From Nitrosomonas sp. sh817 (lineage in GTDB: Bacteria > Pseudomonadota > Gammaproteobacteria > Burkholderiales > Nitrosomonadaceae), in assembly GCF_030908545.1 (NCBI RefSeq), contig NZ_CP133083.1:1240001-1304000 (forward strand): a stretch of DNA of 64,000 bases, read 5' to 3'. Below, in pieces: positions 23,905-32,466 of the stretch. Each line of letters opens with the position of its first letter. Position 1 is the stretch's first letter. The position numbers and the translations under genes are program-made. Under the pieces are notes generated by a model. It saw nothing but the letters and a program-made list of their open reading frames with translations. It made no database searches and had not been told where the DNA came from.

Positions 23905-25179
23905 ATGCCGAATATTACCAATGATTATCGCGTTGACGCAGTGCTTGCCGGCAGCGATATTCGCTGGAATCCTACCACACCGGGCGGATCGACGGTGACG
24001 GTGACTTACAGTTTTATGTCGGCTTTGCCGAGCTATGCCGACCCTGCAGTGGATGGTAATAACTTTAGCGTAATGACCAATGATCAGAAAGTTGCGGTGC
24101 GCGAAATTTTAACGACGCTTGCTTCGCATTTTAATCTTGTTTTCACCGAAGTTACCGATACCGCATCAACCTACGGCCAGCTACGCTTTGGAAATAATCT
24201 GCAAACGGAATCCGTCGGTTACGCATATTATCCGGATCAGTCCACCGGTGATACCGCTGGCGATCTCTACATCAATAATGGAGCGGATGCCGCACAAACG
24301 GCGAATGTGATTAAAGGCACCAATGCCTATTCGACGTTGATTCACGAAATCGGTCATACCCTCGGTTTAAAACATCCCGGTAATTACAACGCGACCTCGT
24401 CACCCGATGATCCGGGTACGACTGAAGGGCCTTATCTGACGGGTGTGGAAGATTCGGAGTTGTACAGCATCATGTCGTACACGACGCAGAGCCAGGGGTT
24501 GGAGCGCATTAACCTCGGACCGTACGATTATGCGGCGTTGTCGTATTTATACAATGCAAAACTGGTGAACACCGGCGACGATACCTACCGGTTGACCGAT
24601 CAAAGCGGCCACTTCGTTCAAACCATTTATGACGATGGCGGTGTCGATACGCTGAATGCATCCAACGTTACGGTGCCCGTTACGTTAAATCTGAACGTTG
24701 CGGCTCCCGGCACGCTGAGTTCCGTTGGAGTAACACCGGACAGTGAGCCGGCGCAGGATAATCTGTCGATAGGCCTGAATTCGGTGATCGAAAACGCCAT
24801 TGGCGGTTTAAATGACGATAAGTTGATCGGCAACAGCAGCGATAACACCTTAACCGGTAACAATGGCAACGATACGCTGGTCGGGCAATTGGGTAACGAT
24901 GTCTTATCGGGGGGCAATGGATTCGATATCTTCGGGCTGGCCAATGTCGGTCATTATCGTTTCCAGGATTTCGTACCCGGCGCGGATAAGGTGGCTTTCG
25001 ATACCCAATTGGGACTGAACAATTTTGATCAATTGGCGCCGTTCATTACCAGCATCGAAGCTGCTGGAAACGATGTTGTCGTGCATTTTGTCGACGACAT
25101 CGCCAGCATCACGTTCACCGGTGTATTGCTGCAATCGACCGCGTTATCGGTCAATGATGTAATCTTTACCGCTTTATAG
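23905..25179 (+). CDS. Serralysin-like M10 metalloprotease with RTX repeats
   Basis: 424-residue secreted zinc protease. The catalytic motif HEIGHTLGLKHP (residues 147-158) gives three zinc His, and SIMSYTTQ supplies the Met-turn, both diagnostic for serralysins. The C-terminal third has a short run of glycine-rich calcium-binding repeats (NDDKLIGNSSDNTLTGNNGN, GNDTLVGQLGNDVLSGG) and the DVIFTAL end resembling a type I secretion signal. There is no N-terminal signal peptide, as expected for type I export, but no ABC exporter gene is in the window. The start ATG 23905 has a strong GAAGGAG site; the frame from 23866 is a longer artefact. Confidence 0.9.
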   Translation: MPNITNDYRVDAVLAGSDIRWNPTTPGGSTVTVTYSFMSALPSYADPAVDGNNFSVMTNDQKVAVREILTTLASHFNLVFTEVTDTASTYGQLRFGNNLQTESVGYAYYPDQSTGDTAGDLYINNGADAAQTANVIKGTNAYSTLIHEIGHTLGLKHPGNYNATSSPDDPGTTEGPYLTGVEDSELYSIMSYTTQSQGLERINLGPYDYAALSYLYNAKLVNTGDDTYRLTDQSGHFVQTIYDDGGVDTLNASNVTVPVTLNLNVAAPGTLSSVGVTPDSEPAQDNLSIGLNSVIENAIGGLNDDKLIGNSSDNTLTGNNGNDTLVGQLGNDVLSGGNGFDIFGLANVGHYRFQDFVPGADKVAFDTQLGLNNFDQLAPFITSIEAAGNDVVVHFVDDIASITFTGVLLQSTALSVNDVIFTAL

Positions 25180-25262
25180 CGAATGGTTTGGGAGCAGATA
25201 AAGCGGGCCTCCCGGTTGGCGCCAGAACGCTGCTTGAAAGCGCCCGCATGAGGAATAAAAAC

Positions 25263-25865
25263 TCAGCTTTGGCGCCGCCGTATCCAAGTGCCGATACCGA
25301 GCAATCCGGCTAACAGCATCAGATATGTGGAAGGTTCCGGTACGGCCGGAATGCCCGGTCCGGAAATGAGCATATGCACATCGCGATCCGCCAACGTGTG
25401 GCCGCTGTAGAAGCCATTGGTATCAAGGATGATTTTATCGATCGGGCTGGTGCCGGGTGCAACCAGCGTGAAACCAAACACATGCTTATCCGTTCCGAAA
25501 TTGCCGGTGCCGACGTCTTCATCCAGCATGGTAAAGCGTACGACCGACCCGCCGAATAGCACCGATCCGGTCCAATTGAATTGGCCATCGTGGATTGGAC
25601 CGGAAGGAAAATCGTTATCGAGCGGTCCGAATACGCTGGTGACGCCAAATAAGCCTGAAAGCTGGATGGTTGCGTGCACATTGCCATTTTCAACAAACCA
25701 CATATTGTCGTTCGGGCCATAGGTCAGGGTGTAGCTATAGTTATCGCCAATATGCGATACCAGTTGGAAATCCACTGCCTGAGCATTGCTTACAGCCAGC
25801 ATTGCAGCTGCGCCAATAATGCCGCGACGCAACGATGTCGAAAGCCATTTTGTTGTTAAATCCAT
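25263..25865 (-). CDS. PEP-CTERM sorting domain protein
   Basis: 200-residue exported protein. A basic N-region with LRRGIIGAAAMLAVSNAQA is a signal peptide cut after AQA; the middle is a beta-rich body (FQLVSHIGDNYSYTLTYGPN, FNWTGSVLFGGSVVRF); the end is a complete sorting signal VPEPSTYLMLLAGLLGIGTW followed by IRRRQS. It is convergent with the protease gene. The protein body suggests no enzyme. It is the third PEP-CTERM protein in 11 kb, and all three would depend on an exosortase encoded elsewhere. Confidence 0.88.
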   Translation of the reverse strand: MDLTTKWLSTSLRRGIIGAAAMLAVSNAQAVDFQLVSHIGDNYSYTLTYGPNDNMWFVENGNVHATIQLSGLFGVTSVFGPLDNDFPSGPIHDGQFNWTGSVLFGGSVVRFTMLDEDVGTGNFGTDKHVFGFTLVAPGTSPIDKIILDTNGFYSGHTLADRDVHMLISGPGIPAVPEPSTYLMLLAGLLGIGTWIRRRQS

Positions 25866-26015
25866 TGTTCTGTCTCCTTGCTAAATAAATAGGGTATTGC
25901 GGTGTTCAACGGGATGCCGGGCAATAATCCGTTGATTGTTCTAATAAAGAAAACGCGCCACCGCACTTTATATCGAAGTTCGCGCGAAAGTAATGGCATA
26001 ACTATACTGTTTTTT

Positions 26016-26031
26016 TAGTACGTTTGTACTA
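26016..26031. promoter_or_regulatory. Inverted repeat TAGTAC-N4-GTACTA in a 390-bp intergenic region
   Basis: Perfect 6-bp dyad with a GTTT spacer, preceded by a run of seven T. It lies 151 bp upstream of the minus-strand PEP-CTERM gene start (25865) and 225 bp upstream of the methyltransferase-like gene at 26256. It has the size of an operator for a dimeric regulator, but no regulator is known. The rest of 25866-26255 shows no gene. Confidence 0.3.
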
Positions 26032-26255
26032 GGGAGTGATTAATTGCCGGTGTAAAAAGGCTATCGTGCTGGCCGGTTCTAAAGAGTTTCCGGATCGCGG
26101 ATTTATTGCATTAACCGGTTTGACATCGAATGGCACATTCAGTACATTCAATCCGCTTGCTGATGTGCGCTGTTTTCCAGGCGGACACATGAATCACCAC
26201 GCAATGCATTGGCTTCTTCAATGCACCGCTTTCAATTGATCTCACATTGTTGTTT

Positions 26256-27224
26256 ATGGCTTCCAAAAATTTACTGGATTGGTTCACAGCGCCGGTTATC
26301 AACCTGGGCCGGCGATTGCTGGATGCGCTTGCGCATCGGATTGCCGCGCGGCTTCAAGCCGGCATAATTCCAGCCGCGATTGCGCAGCCTGCGCCGCCAC
26401 CTCTGCCGGATACGGTGATACCGCTGGATTATCCGGTTCATCCGCGGACGCGCTGGGGAAATTCCTGGGGGTTGCCGGCGCATGTTTTCTTAGAAAAAAT
26501 TATTTGGCGCAACGAAAAGCCTATCATTGCGACACTCGAAACGATTGCGGGGTATCGCGAGGATTTACGCAACATCCCCGCGCGTGCGCTGGAAGATCAT
26601 GACACGCCGCGCTGGATCAATGGCTGGTTGCCGGGATTGGACGGCGCCGCTCTGTATGCCCTGGTGCGTGCGCGTAAACCCGCAGTCTATTGGGAAGTGG
26701 GTTCCGGCAATTCGACCCGCTTCGTGAAACGGGCGATTGTAGACGGTAATTTGCCGACTCGCATTGTTTCGATCGATCCGTTCCCGCGAGCTGAGATTGA
26801 CCAGCTTTGTGACGAAGTGTTGCGTGCGCCGCTCGAAGATATTTGCGCATTGCTGCAGGCTCGCATCTGTTCCGGCGATGTCTGCTTTATCGATTGCTCG
26901 CATCGCGCATTTCAAAATAGCGATGTGACAGTCGCCATGCTGGAATTGCTGCCGGCATTGCCGCCGGACGTGGCGATCGGTTTCCATGACATTTTTCTGC
27001 CGGATGATTATCCGCCCGAATGGGCAACGCGTTACTACAACGAGCAGTATTTGCTGGCGATGTTTCTTCTCGGCGGCCATGCCGGCATGGAAATTATTCT
27101 GCCGTCTTGGGCTGTCAGCAAACGGCCGGAACTGGCCGCTAAGATTGCGCCAATCTGGGAAGGCGCGGCGTTTGCCGAAGTTGAACGGCATGGCGATGCA
27201 TTTTGGTTGCGTTCACACCCTTAG
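26256..27224 (+). CDS. Class I SAM-methyltransferase-like protein
   Basis: 322-residue soluble protein with a Rossmann methyltransferase core in its second half: YWEVGSGNSTRFVKRAIVDG matches motif I (glycine-rich SAM loop), IVSIDPFPRAEIDQLCDEV motif II, and VCFIDCSHRAFQNSDVTVAM then LPPDVAIGFHDIF motif IV, in the style of the Methyltransf_24 family. The N-terminal 120 residues are a separate segment with many prolines. Substrate unknown. The stop TAG at 27222-27224 consists of the TA target duplication plus the first G of repeat copy D. ATG 26256 is chosen over two in-frame TTG codons just upstream. Confidence 0.7.
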   Translation: MASKNLLDWFTAPVINLGRRLLDALAHRIAARLQAGIIPAAIAQPAPPPLPDTVIPLDYPVHPRTRWGNSWGLPAHVFLEKIIWRNEKPIIATLETIAGYREDLRNIPARALEDHDTPRWINGWLPGLDGAALYALVRARKPAVYWEVGSGNSTRFVKRAIVDGNLPTRIVSIDPFPRAEIDQLCDEVLRAPLEDICALLQARICSGDVCFIDCSHRAFQNSDVTVAMLELLPALPPDVAIGFHDIFLPDDYPPEWATRYYNEQYLLAMFLLGGHAGMEIILPSWAVSKRPELAAKIAPIWEGAAFAEVERHGDAFWLRSHP

Positions 27225-27368
27225 GGAAACGCTGATTAATTGACTGCGTGAGCGAATCACTTCATTGCGCGGCACTCGCTTCCTCGCCTATCTTATTGAT
27301 AGGTCTCGGTTGTTGCGTTCCGTGCGCCTCGTGCTTCATCTCATTCGTTGAATTAATCAGCATTTCCT
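27224..27368 (+). mobile_element. MITE-like repeat, copy D
   Basis: 145-bp copy, orientation of A, ends GGGAAACGCTGATTAATT and AATTAATCAGCATTTCCT, flanked by TA at 27222-27223 and 27369-27370. Its first G completes the TAG stop of the methyltransferase-like gene. Confidence 0.85.
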
Positions 27369-27447
27369 TAGGGAAGTCGCGAAGGGCTGCTGCGCCTGGT
27401 TCCGCTGCGATAAAATCGGTCAGGATTATCAGCCTTCAATGCATTGC

Positions 27448-27966
27448 TCAGCTTCTGAGCGCAGGCAATGGTTCGTCCTTGGGCACGAAATTGAGCGCGT
27501 AGCCGTTGTTGCACCAGCGTTCGCCACGGGGCGGCGGGCCGTCTTTAAACACATGGCCTTGGTGCCCGCCGCAACGCGCGCAATGGTATTCCGTGCGCGG
27601 TTTGATCAATTTGAAATCCAGCTTGGTGGCGATGTGGCCCGGAATCGGCTGGGTGAAACTGGGCCAGCCGGTCCAGCTTTCATATTTATGCGTGCTGTCG
27701 AATAACGGCAGATAACAAGCGGCGCAAATGAATGTGCCTTCGCGGTCCTCATATACCAGATTACTGGATTCCGGGCGTTCCGTGGCTTCCTCAAACAGGA
27801 TTTCATAAGCTCTGGGCGAGAGTAATTTGCGCCATTCTTCATGCGGCTTGATGAGCGGTGTGACCGGATCGGCGGCTTCGCCAACCACGTTGCCTCGAAA
27901 ACAAGCCGGAATCAGCGGCAATGCCGCCGCTACGGCAAGCGTTTGTAATACAGTGCGTCGTTTCAT
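27448..27966 (-). CDS. msrB: Exported peptide-methionine (R)-S-oxide reductase MsrB
   Basis: 172-residue enzyme that reduces methionine-R-sulfoxide in proteins. The zinc-binding cysteines appear as ICAACYLPLF and HCARCGGHQG, and the catalytic Cys as RWCNNGYALNF, with the fold marker ESWTGWPSFTQPI. An N-terminal segment MKRRTVLQTLAVAAALPLIP ending in ACFRG is a signal, with two Arg suggesting Tat export or a lipobox (PAC), so the protein acts in the periplasm or envelope, unlike the cytoplasmic MsrB. ATG 27966 is chosen because the signal peptide begins there. Repeat copies D and E flank the gene on both sides. Confidence 0.92.
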   Translation of the reverse strand: MKRRTVLQTLAVAAALPLIPACFRGNVVGEAADPVTPLIKPHEEWRKLLSPRAYEILFEEATERPESSNLVYEDREGTFICAACYLPLFDSTHKYESWTGWPSFTQPIPGHIATKLDFKLIKPRTEYHCARCGGHQGHVFKDGPPPRGERWCNNGYALNFVPKDEPLPALRS

Positions 27967-28019
27967 AAAACCTCTCCAAATTTTCGAAGATACTTGCCAG
28001 CGGATCAAACAGCAGGCTA

Positions 28020-28164
28020 GGGAAGCGCTGATTAATTGACTGCACGAGCAAGTTGCTTCGTTGCGCGGTACTCACTCCTTCGCCTATCAGATTGATATGT
28101 CCCGGTTGTTGCGTTCCGTGCGCCTCGCCCTTCATCACGTTCGTTGAATTAATCAGCGCTTCCC
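28020..28164 (+). mobile_element. MITE-like repeat, copy E
   Basis: 145-bp copy with the best-preserved ends: GGGAAGCGCTGATTAATT and its exact reverse complement, an 18-bp perfect inverted repeat, flanked by TA at 28018-28019 and 28165-28166. Located in the promoter region of msrB, 54 bp upstream of its start. Confidence 0.88.
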
Positions 28165-28202
28165 TAGAAATTCCAATAGATCATCCATCCACCCGGCATA
28201 AA

Positions 28203-29090
28203 TTACCGGGTTTCCGCTGCATCAATCCGGCGGCGCTCCTCAAATAATGCGCGCAGATCTTTCTCCCAGTTTGTTAATTTCTCATGCATGTGCCGGCGTT
28301 GCGTTTGATTAGTGCTATTGTGCATTCGCGCAATAAAGTCACAAGTAAATTCCGTCATTCTCAATTGATAAGCGCGGTAATCAGGATCGTCTGAACGAAT
28401 GGTATGCTCTAACGTGTTACGAAGAACGATGGAAGCTTGTTCAACCGGAATCAAATCTTCAACCAATTGGTTAAATATCTGCAAGGTTATTTGCTGCCGG
28501 CGTTGGCGTTCAGCTAACCATAGCTCCGGATTGAATGGTGAGGTGGCGACGCTGGTATTGATGAGTTGCCGCTGTGTTTCGGTAATATCTCCATAAAGGT
28601 TTTTAATGCGTTTAACCGTGCGCTTTATCGATGCTTTATGCCGGTCGGTAAGGTTAGCTTGTAAAAAATCGTTGCGTAACTCATCGTTATTCTTTGCAAA
28701 ACGCCGCTCAATATGATGCCACTGAGTTTTGTTCAGACTCAAAACCACCGGTGTGCTGAGATGCACGGCATGGTCAATGGACGGAGCCATTAATTTTTGT
28801 AATTCATCAGACCATTGGCAAACTTGCGTTGAAGTAATCTCGCCATCGGCTTGTTCCCGCACTGCGGATAACCAATCGGCGTAATGCAACAATTGAGAGT
28901 CGCGATGCCAATCAAACCATTGGTCAATCGCGTGTTTCACTAACGATGTTTGCTCATTGTTGAAGCCGGCATAGCTATCGATCCACCACCACGTTAACTG
29001 AGGTCCATGGTTATAACTTAAGCGCAGCAGACTGCAACCGCTCAGCAGTGCAAAACAACAAAAAATAATAATTTTTCTTTTAATCATCAT
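28203..29090 (-). CDS. DUF6279-type lipoprotein
   Basis: 295-residue lipoprotein of unknown function. The signal IIIFCCFALLSGCS has a lipobox Cys near residue 19, followed by LLRLSYNHGPQLTWWWIDSY, the characteristic beginning of DUF6279 proteins (YN-x-WWxDxY). The remainder is almost entirely helical and rich in charged and Gln residues, including FNNEQTSLVKHAIDQWFDWH. It stands behind phoR on the same strand with a 115-bp gap. Such proteins are frequent in proteobacteria, but no role is established. Confidence 0.8.
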   Translation of the reverse strand: MMIKRKIIIFCCFALLSGCSLLRLSYNHGPQLTWWWIDSYAGFNNEQTSLVKHAIDQWFDWHRDSQLLHYADWLSAVREQADGEITSTQVCQWSDELQKLMAPSIDHAVHLSTPVVLSLNKTQWHHIERRFAKNNDELRNDFLQANLTDRHKASIKRTVKRIKNLYGDITETQRQLINTSVATSPFNPELWLAERQRRQQITLQIFNQLVEDLIPVEQASIVLRNTLEHTIRSDDPDYRAYQLRMTEFTCDFIARMHNSTNQTQRRHMHEKLTNWEKDLRALFEERRRIDAAETR

Positions 29091-29204
29091 CTTAGAGTTC
29101 TAGGCAGCAAGTAAACAACCATTGAGTGACCAATGGTTGTTTTTTGGGGGATTGCAACCGGCAGACGGCCGATCACTGCTACCTGCTTACAGTAAATGGC
29201 ACCA

Positions 29205-30527
29205 TTAACTTTCGATGTCGGTACGATTAGCAGCAATCAATCGCCCGGCAGGAAACAAGACCGCAAACCGGCTCCCTTTGCCGACCTGACTAGTAATTTC
29301 CAAATGGGCGTCATGGCGGCTTAACACATGCTTCACAATGGCAAGTCCCAATCCGGTGCCGCCGGTTTCCCGCGAACGGCTGTTATCCACTCGATAAAAA
29401 CGTTCTGTCAAACGGGGTATGTGCTCTGGTTCGATGCCGATTCCACTGTCTTGCACAAAAAATAACCCCTGACCATTATGTTTTTCCCAATTAATGCTAA
29501 TTTCACCATTGCTCGGTGTGTAGCGAATCGCGTTACTGATTAAATTACTAAACGCGCTGCGCAATTCTTCTTCACTACCAAGCAATTGATCTTCAGAAGC
29601 AATATTTAATTTAATATGATGACATCCCGCACTGATGGACTCGGCATCCAATAAAATACCTTGCAGCAAGCGGACAACATTCACCGTTTTTTCTTTAATT
29701 TTATTTTGCTCATTTTCCAATCGTGACAAAATTAACAAATCTTCAATCAAATGTTGCATCCGCTCGGTTTGTTCCGTCATTAATGCCAAAGCCCGTTGAT
29801 GAAATTCCGGATTCAAATGCTCATTGGACGATAAAGTTTCAAGAAAACCGCTAATGACGGTTAAAGGTGTACGTAATTCATGAGAAACATTGGCGATAAA
29901 ATCACGGCGCATGGTTTCGATTTTCTCGAATCGCGTAATATCCCTGCTAATCAGTAGCTTTTGATTAAATCCGTAGGGCACCAATTGCAAAGAAATGATC
30001 AAATTCTGCATGCGTGTTTGTTTCAGAATCAATGGATTACTAAACTGACGGGCCGCTAAATACTCCACGAATGGTATCTGCCGCACCAGATAGGTGATTT
30101 GTTGACCGGCATCCAGCGATAAGTCGATCCCCAAATGCTGTTCGGCGATCGGATTGCACCATTCAATCCGATCGTTTTCATCCAGGATAACAATACCATC
30201 GGGCATCGCGGACGTTACATTTTGCATACGCTTCAGCGCAAGACTGAGCAATTCCCGGCTTTGACTATGCCGGCGGACATAGCGCGCCAAATGCGCAAAC
30301 ACATCATCCCAAGCACCGGAGCCGGCGGGAATGCTTCCCGGAGTGTGGTCGGATAACTGCAGCCATCGCTCCAGAATAACAAGATGACGGATATGGTGAA
30401 ACACCATCCATAGCAAAATTAAACTGGAAAAGACCAAAGCTTTTACAGCTCCAAAAATCATCCAGATGATGGCGGTAATACAAACGATTAAAATAATATT
30501 AGTGGAGCGTTGCCAAATATCCGACAC
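29205..30527 (-). CDS. phoR: PhoR, phosphate-regulon sensor histidine kinase
   Basis: Membrane histidine kinase of 440 residues that phosphorylates PhoB when phosphate is scarce. Two hydrophobic helices lie at the N-terminus (IILIVCITAIIWMIFGAV, VFSSLILLWMVFHHI), followed by a PAS domain (SAMPDGIVILDENDRIEWCN), HisKA with the phospho-acceptor His in FIANVSHELRTPLTVISGFL and HATPase_c with N box FSNLISNAIRYTPS and G boxes VQDSGIGI, GGTGLGL. The gene follows phoB, but a repeat element lies in the 240-bp gap, so coupling of the two genes may be weakened. Confidence 0.95.
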   Translation of the reverse strand: MSDIWQRSTNIILIVCITAIIWMIFGAVKALVFSSLILLWMVFHHIRHLVILERWLQLSDHTPGSIPAGSGAWDDVFAHLARYVRRHSQSRELLSLALKRMQNVTSAMPDGIVILDENDRIEWCNPIAEQHLGIDLSLDAGQQITYLVRQIPFVEYLAARQFSNPLILKQTRMQNLIISLQLVPYGFNQKLLISRDITRFEKIETMRRDFIANVSHELRTPLTVISGFLETLSSNEHLNPEFHQRALALMTEQTERMQHLIEDLLILSRLENEQNKIKEKTVNVVRLLQGILLDAESISAGCHHIKLNIASEDQLLGSEEELRSAFSNLISNAIRYTPSNGEISINWEKHNGQGLFFVQDSGIGIEPEHIPRLTERFYRVDNSRSRETGGTGLGLAIVKHVLSRHDAHLEITSQVGKGSRFAVLFPAGRLIAANRTDIES

Positions 30528-30591
30528 TTAAATCATTCCAAAATAAAAATGTTGTTAGGCACAATAAAAAACCTATTGGATTGTTTATAAA

Positions 30592-30734
30592 GGGAACGCT
30601 GATTAATTGGCTGCATGAGCGAATCGCATCAATGCGCGATACTCGCATCTTCGCCGATTTTGTTGATAGGTCTCGGTTGCTGCGTTCCGTTCGCCTCGTG
30701 CCTCATCTTATTCGTTGAATTAATCAGCATTTCC
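30592..30734 (+). mobile_element. MITE-like repeat, copy F
   Basis: 143-bp copy, orientation of A, inside the phoB-phoR operon. Left end GGGAACGCTGATTAATT without an intact TA (preceded by TATAAA), right end AATTAATCAGCATTTCC followed by TA (30735-30736). It lies entirely within the phoB-phoR intergenic space. Confidence 0.8.
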
Positions 30735-30767
30735 TAAAGTAAATACTACAAAATCACAATGCGGCTT

Positions 30768-31490
30768 TTAAATTTCTTCATCAGAATCTTTCTCCGGCAT
30801 CTCGGACACAACCGAGAATCGATAGCCAGCGCTTCTGACAGTCTGTATCCAATTATCCATCCCGGTTATTTGCAGCGTTTTACGTAACCGCCGGATATGC
30901 ACATCGACTGTTCGTTCTTCGATAAACACATGGTCGCCCCATACCCGATCCAGCAATTGACTGCGGGAATAGACACGGCCGGTATGTGCCATCAGGAAGT
31001 GCAATAGACGATACTCCGTCGGGCCCAATTCTATCTCGCGATTATTCGCAGTCACCCGATGATGGGACGGATCGAGCCGCAATCCTTTAATTTCGATAAC
31101 TTCTTCAGAAGCTTCAGGAACCATCCGGCGGAGTACGGCATTAATTCGCGCGATTAACTCGCGCGGAGAAAAAGGCTTGGTAATGTAATCATCCGCACCA
31201 ATTTCCAATCCCGATACTTTATCTGCCTCTTGCACGCGGGCCGTCAACATGATGATCGGAATTAAACGTGTACGTTCATTACGCCGCAACACCCGCGCTA
31301 GCTCAATTCCGCTCATGCCGGGAAGCATCCAATCGAGCAAAATTAAATCCGGCAGCGAATCATTAATCACTACCATAGCCTGTTCGGCATTTTCTGCCCG
31401 GATTGTTTCAAAACCTGCTTGCTGCACGTTAAAAATAATTAATTCCAGAATAGCCGCTTCATCTTCCACGATCAGTATTCTTGCTGCCAT
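30768..31490 (-). CDS. phoB: PhoB, phosphate-regulon response regulator
   Basis: OmpR-type regulator of 240 residues. The receiver has [12 protein letters not shown], phospho-acceptor Asp in [16 protein letters not shown] and the K of [11 protein letters not shown]; the winged-helix effector shows [40 protein letters not shown] and the C-terminal [10 protein letters not shown]. It binds pho boxes and activates phosphate uptake genes. ATG 31490 gives the standard [10 protein letters not shown] start; the frame extends 16 codons further upstream without similarity. It is transcribed with phoR. Confidence 0.96.
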   Translation of the reverse strand: MAARILIVEDEAAILELIIFNVQQAGFETIRAENAEQAMVVINDSLPDLILLDWMLPGMSGIELARVLRRNERTRLIPIIMLTARVQEADKVSGLEIGADDYITKPFSPRELIARINAVLRRMVPEASEEVIEIKGLRLDPSHHRVTANNREIELGPTEYRLLHFLMAHTGRVYSRSQLLDRVWGDHVFIEERTVDVHIRRLRKTLQITGMDNWIQTVRSAGYRFSVVSEMPEKDSDEEI

Positions 31491-31609
31491 GAGAAATCCC
31501 GGTTTGTAATTAATGATGGATTCGAGTAATAAGTGCAATTTCCAGATTCAAAGTTAAGGGATCAGTTGTGGAATTTGACCGCTTAACTCGCAAAAGGAAA
31601 ATGGCAAAT

Positions 31610-31805
31610 GAAGCAAACAACTGGCCGAAACGGAAAGATACCAGATTTACAGTTTAAAGAAAGCAGAGCACGCGCAACAGGAGATTGCGAAGCTGATCGG
31701 CAGATCGGCGTCGACAAATAAAGCCGGGAGTCGCAACGAAATTGCGGCAAGCGCAATTACAAGGCAGAACAAGTGCATCGGTTGTGCATTGATCGTCGCA
31801 ATTTA
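31610..31805 (+). pseudogene. IS30-family transposase N-terminal remnant
   Basis: One frame (from 31618) reads QLAETERYQIYSLKKAEHAQ then QEIAKLIGRSAST, the helix-turn-helix that starts IS30 transposases. After a frame change near 31728 the homology resumes as QRNCGKRNYKAEQVHRLCID, the following segment of the same family. The catalytic DDE domain is missing and no inverted repeats were found, so this is a dead fragment. The remainder of the 31491-32000 gap contains nothing I can name. Confidence 0.65.
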
Positions 31806-32000
31806 GTTGTGCTTATTACTCGGATCCGCCAAGTTAAATCAAATCAAAGCCTAAATCCTCAGTTTTTTTGTTGAATTCAACAAGTGCCGGTTAAATTAAA
31901 ATTGTCTGTTTAAAAATGACAAGGTAAACTTTCAGTGATTTCTGCGAGTTAGTCGTTACAGACAGAAATTTAATTTTAAAACTGTACAAAGGGGGTTTTG

Positions 32001-32345
32001 ATGAGAAACATTGTTAAATTATCTTTGGTGCTTGCAGTATTTTTCCTTTTCTCGTCTCATGCAGTTGCCCAAGATAGTTATTTCAATAACTCGGGTGAAA
32101 GATTTGTAAGTGGAATTGCAAATGTTGCCACTGGGTGGGTGGAGTTGCCCAAGAATATTGCGTTAACAGGCCAAAGAGACGGGCCGGTCTATGGCATTAC
32201 GGTTGGTTTGGCGACCGGTCTTATGCATACTGTCGGACGCACGCTGGTTGGCGGATTGGATGTTGCGACATTCTGGCTTCCTTTGAAACCATCCGTGAAT
32301 CCGCCTTACGTATGGGAAGATTTTTCCAGAGAGACTTCCTATTGA
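32001..32345 (+). CDS. Exosortase system-associated protein, TIGR04073-like
   Basis: 114-residue exported protein. Signal peptide KLSLVLAVFFLFSSHAVAQ; mature part begins DSYFNNSGERFVSGIANVAT and continues with TGWVELPKNIALTGQRDGPV, GITVGLATGLMHTVGRTLVG and the C-terminal PPYVWEDFSR. This glycine-rich pattern is that of the TIGR04073 family, found mostly in genomes with exosortase/PEP-CTERM systems. Its role is not known. ATG 32001 follows a GGGGG-rich ribosome-binding region; the in-frame TTG at 31998 is ignored. A strong terminator follows. Confidence 0.8.
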   Translation: MRNIVKLSLVLAVFFLFSSHAVAQDSYFNNSGERFVSGIANVATGWVELPKNIALTGQRDGPVYGITVGLATGLMHTVGRTLVGGLDVATFWLPLKPSVNPPYVWEDFSRETSY

Positions 32346-32400
32346 TGCGGAATTGTGACAACGGATAATTGACGGTTTGTTACAAAAAACGGATTAACAA

Positions 32401-32438
32401 AAATGACCTTCTGATCGATGACAGAAGGTCATTTTTTT
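32401..32438 (+). terminator. Rho-independent terminator
   Basis: Perfect 13-bp stem AAATGACCTTCTG / CAGAAGGTCATTT with an 8-base loop, followed by further T residues. It ends the TIGR04073-like transcript on the plus strand; because the stem begins with AAA it may also work for htpX, convergent at 32467. Confidence 0.88.
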
Positions 32439-32466
32439 AGCATGGCGTTAATTGAAATTGCCTGGA

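Noticed and set aside
6639..30734. Repeat copies considered as CRISPR repeats or as small RNA genes
   Set aside because: Copies are kilobases apart without spacers and have TA-flanked inverted ends, which fits a transposable element; an additional RNA role cannot be judged.
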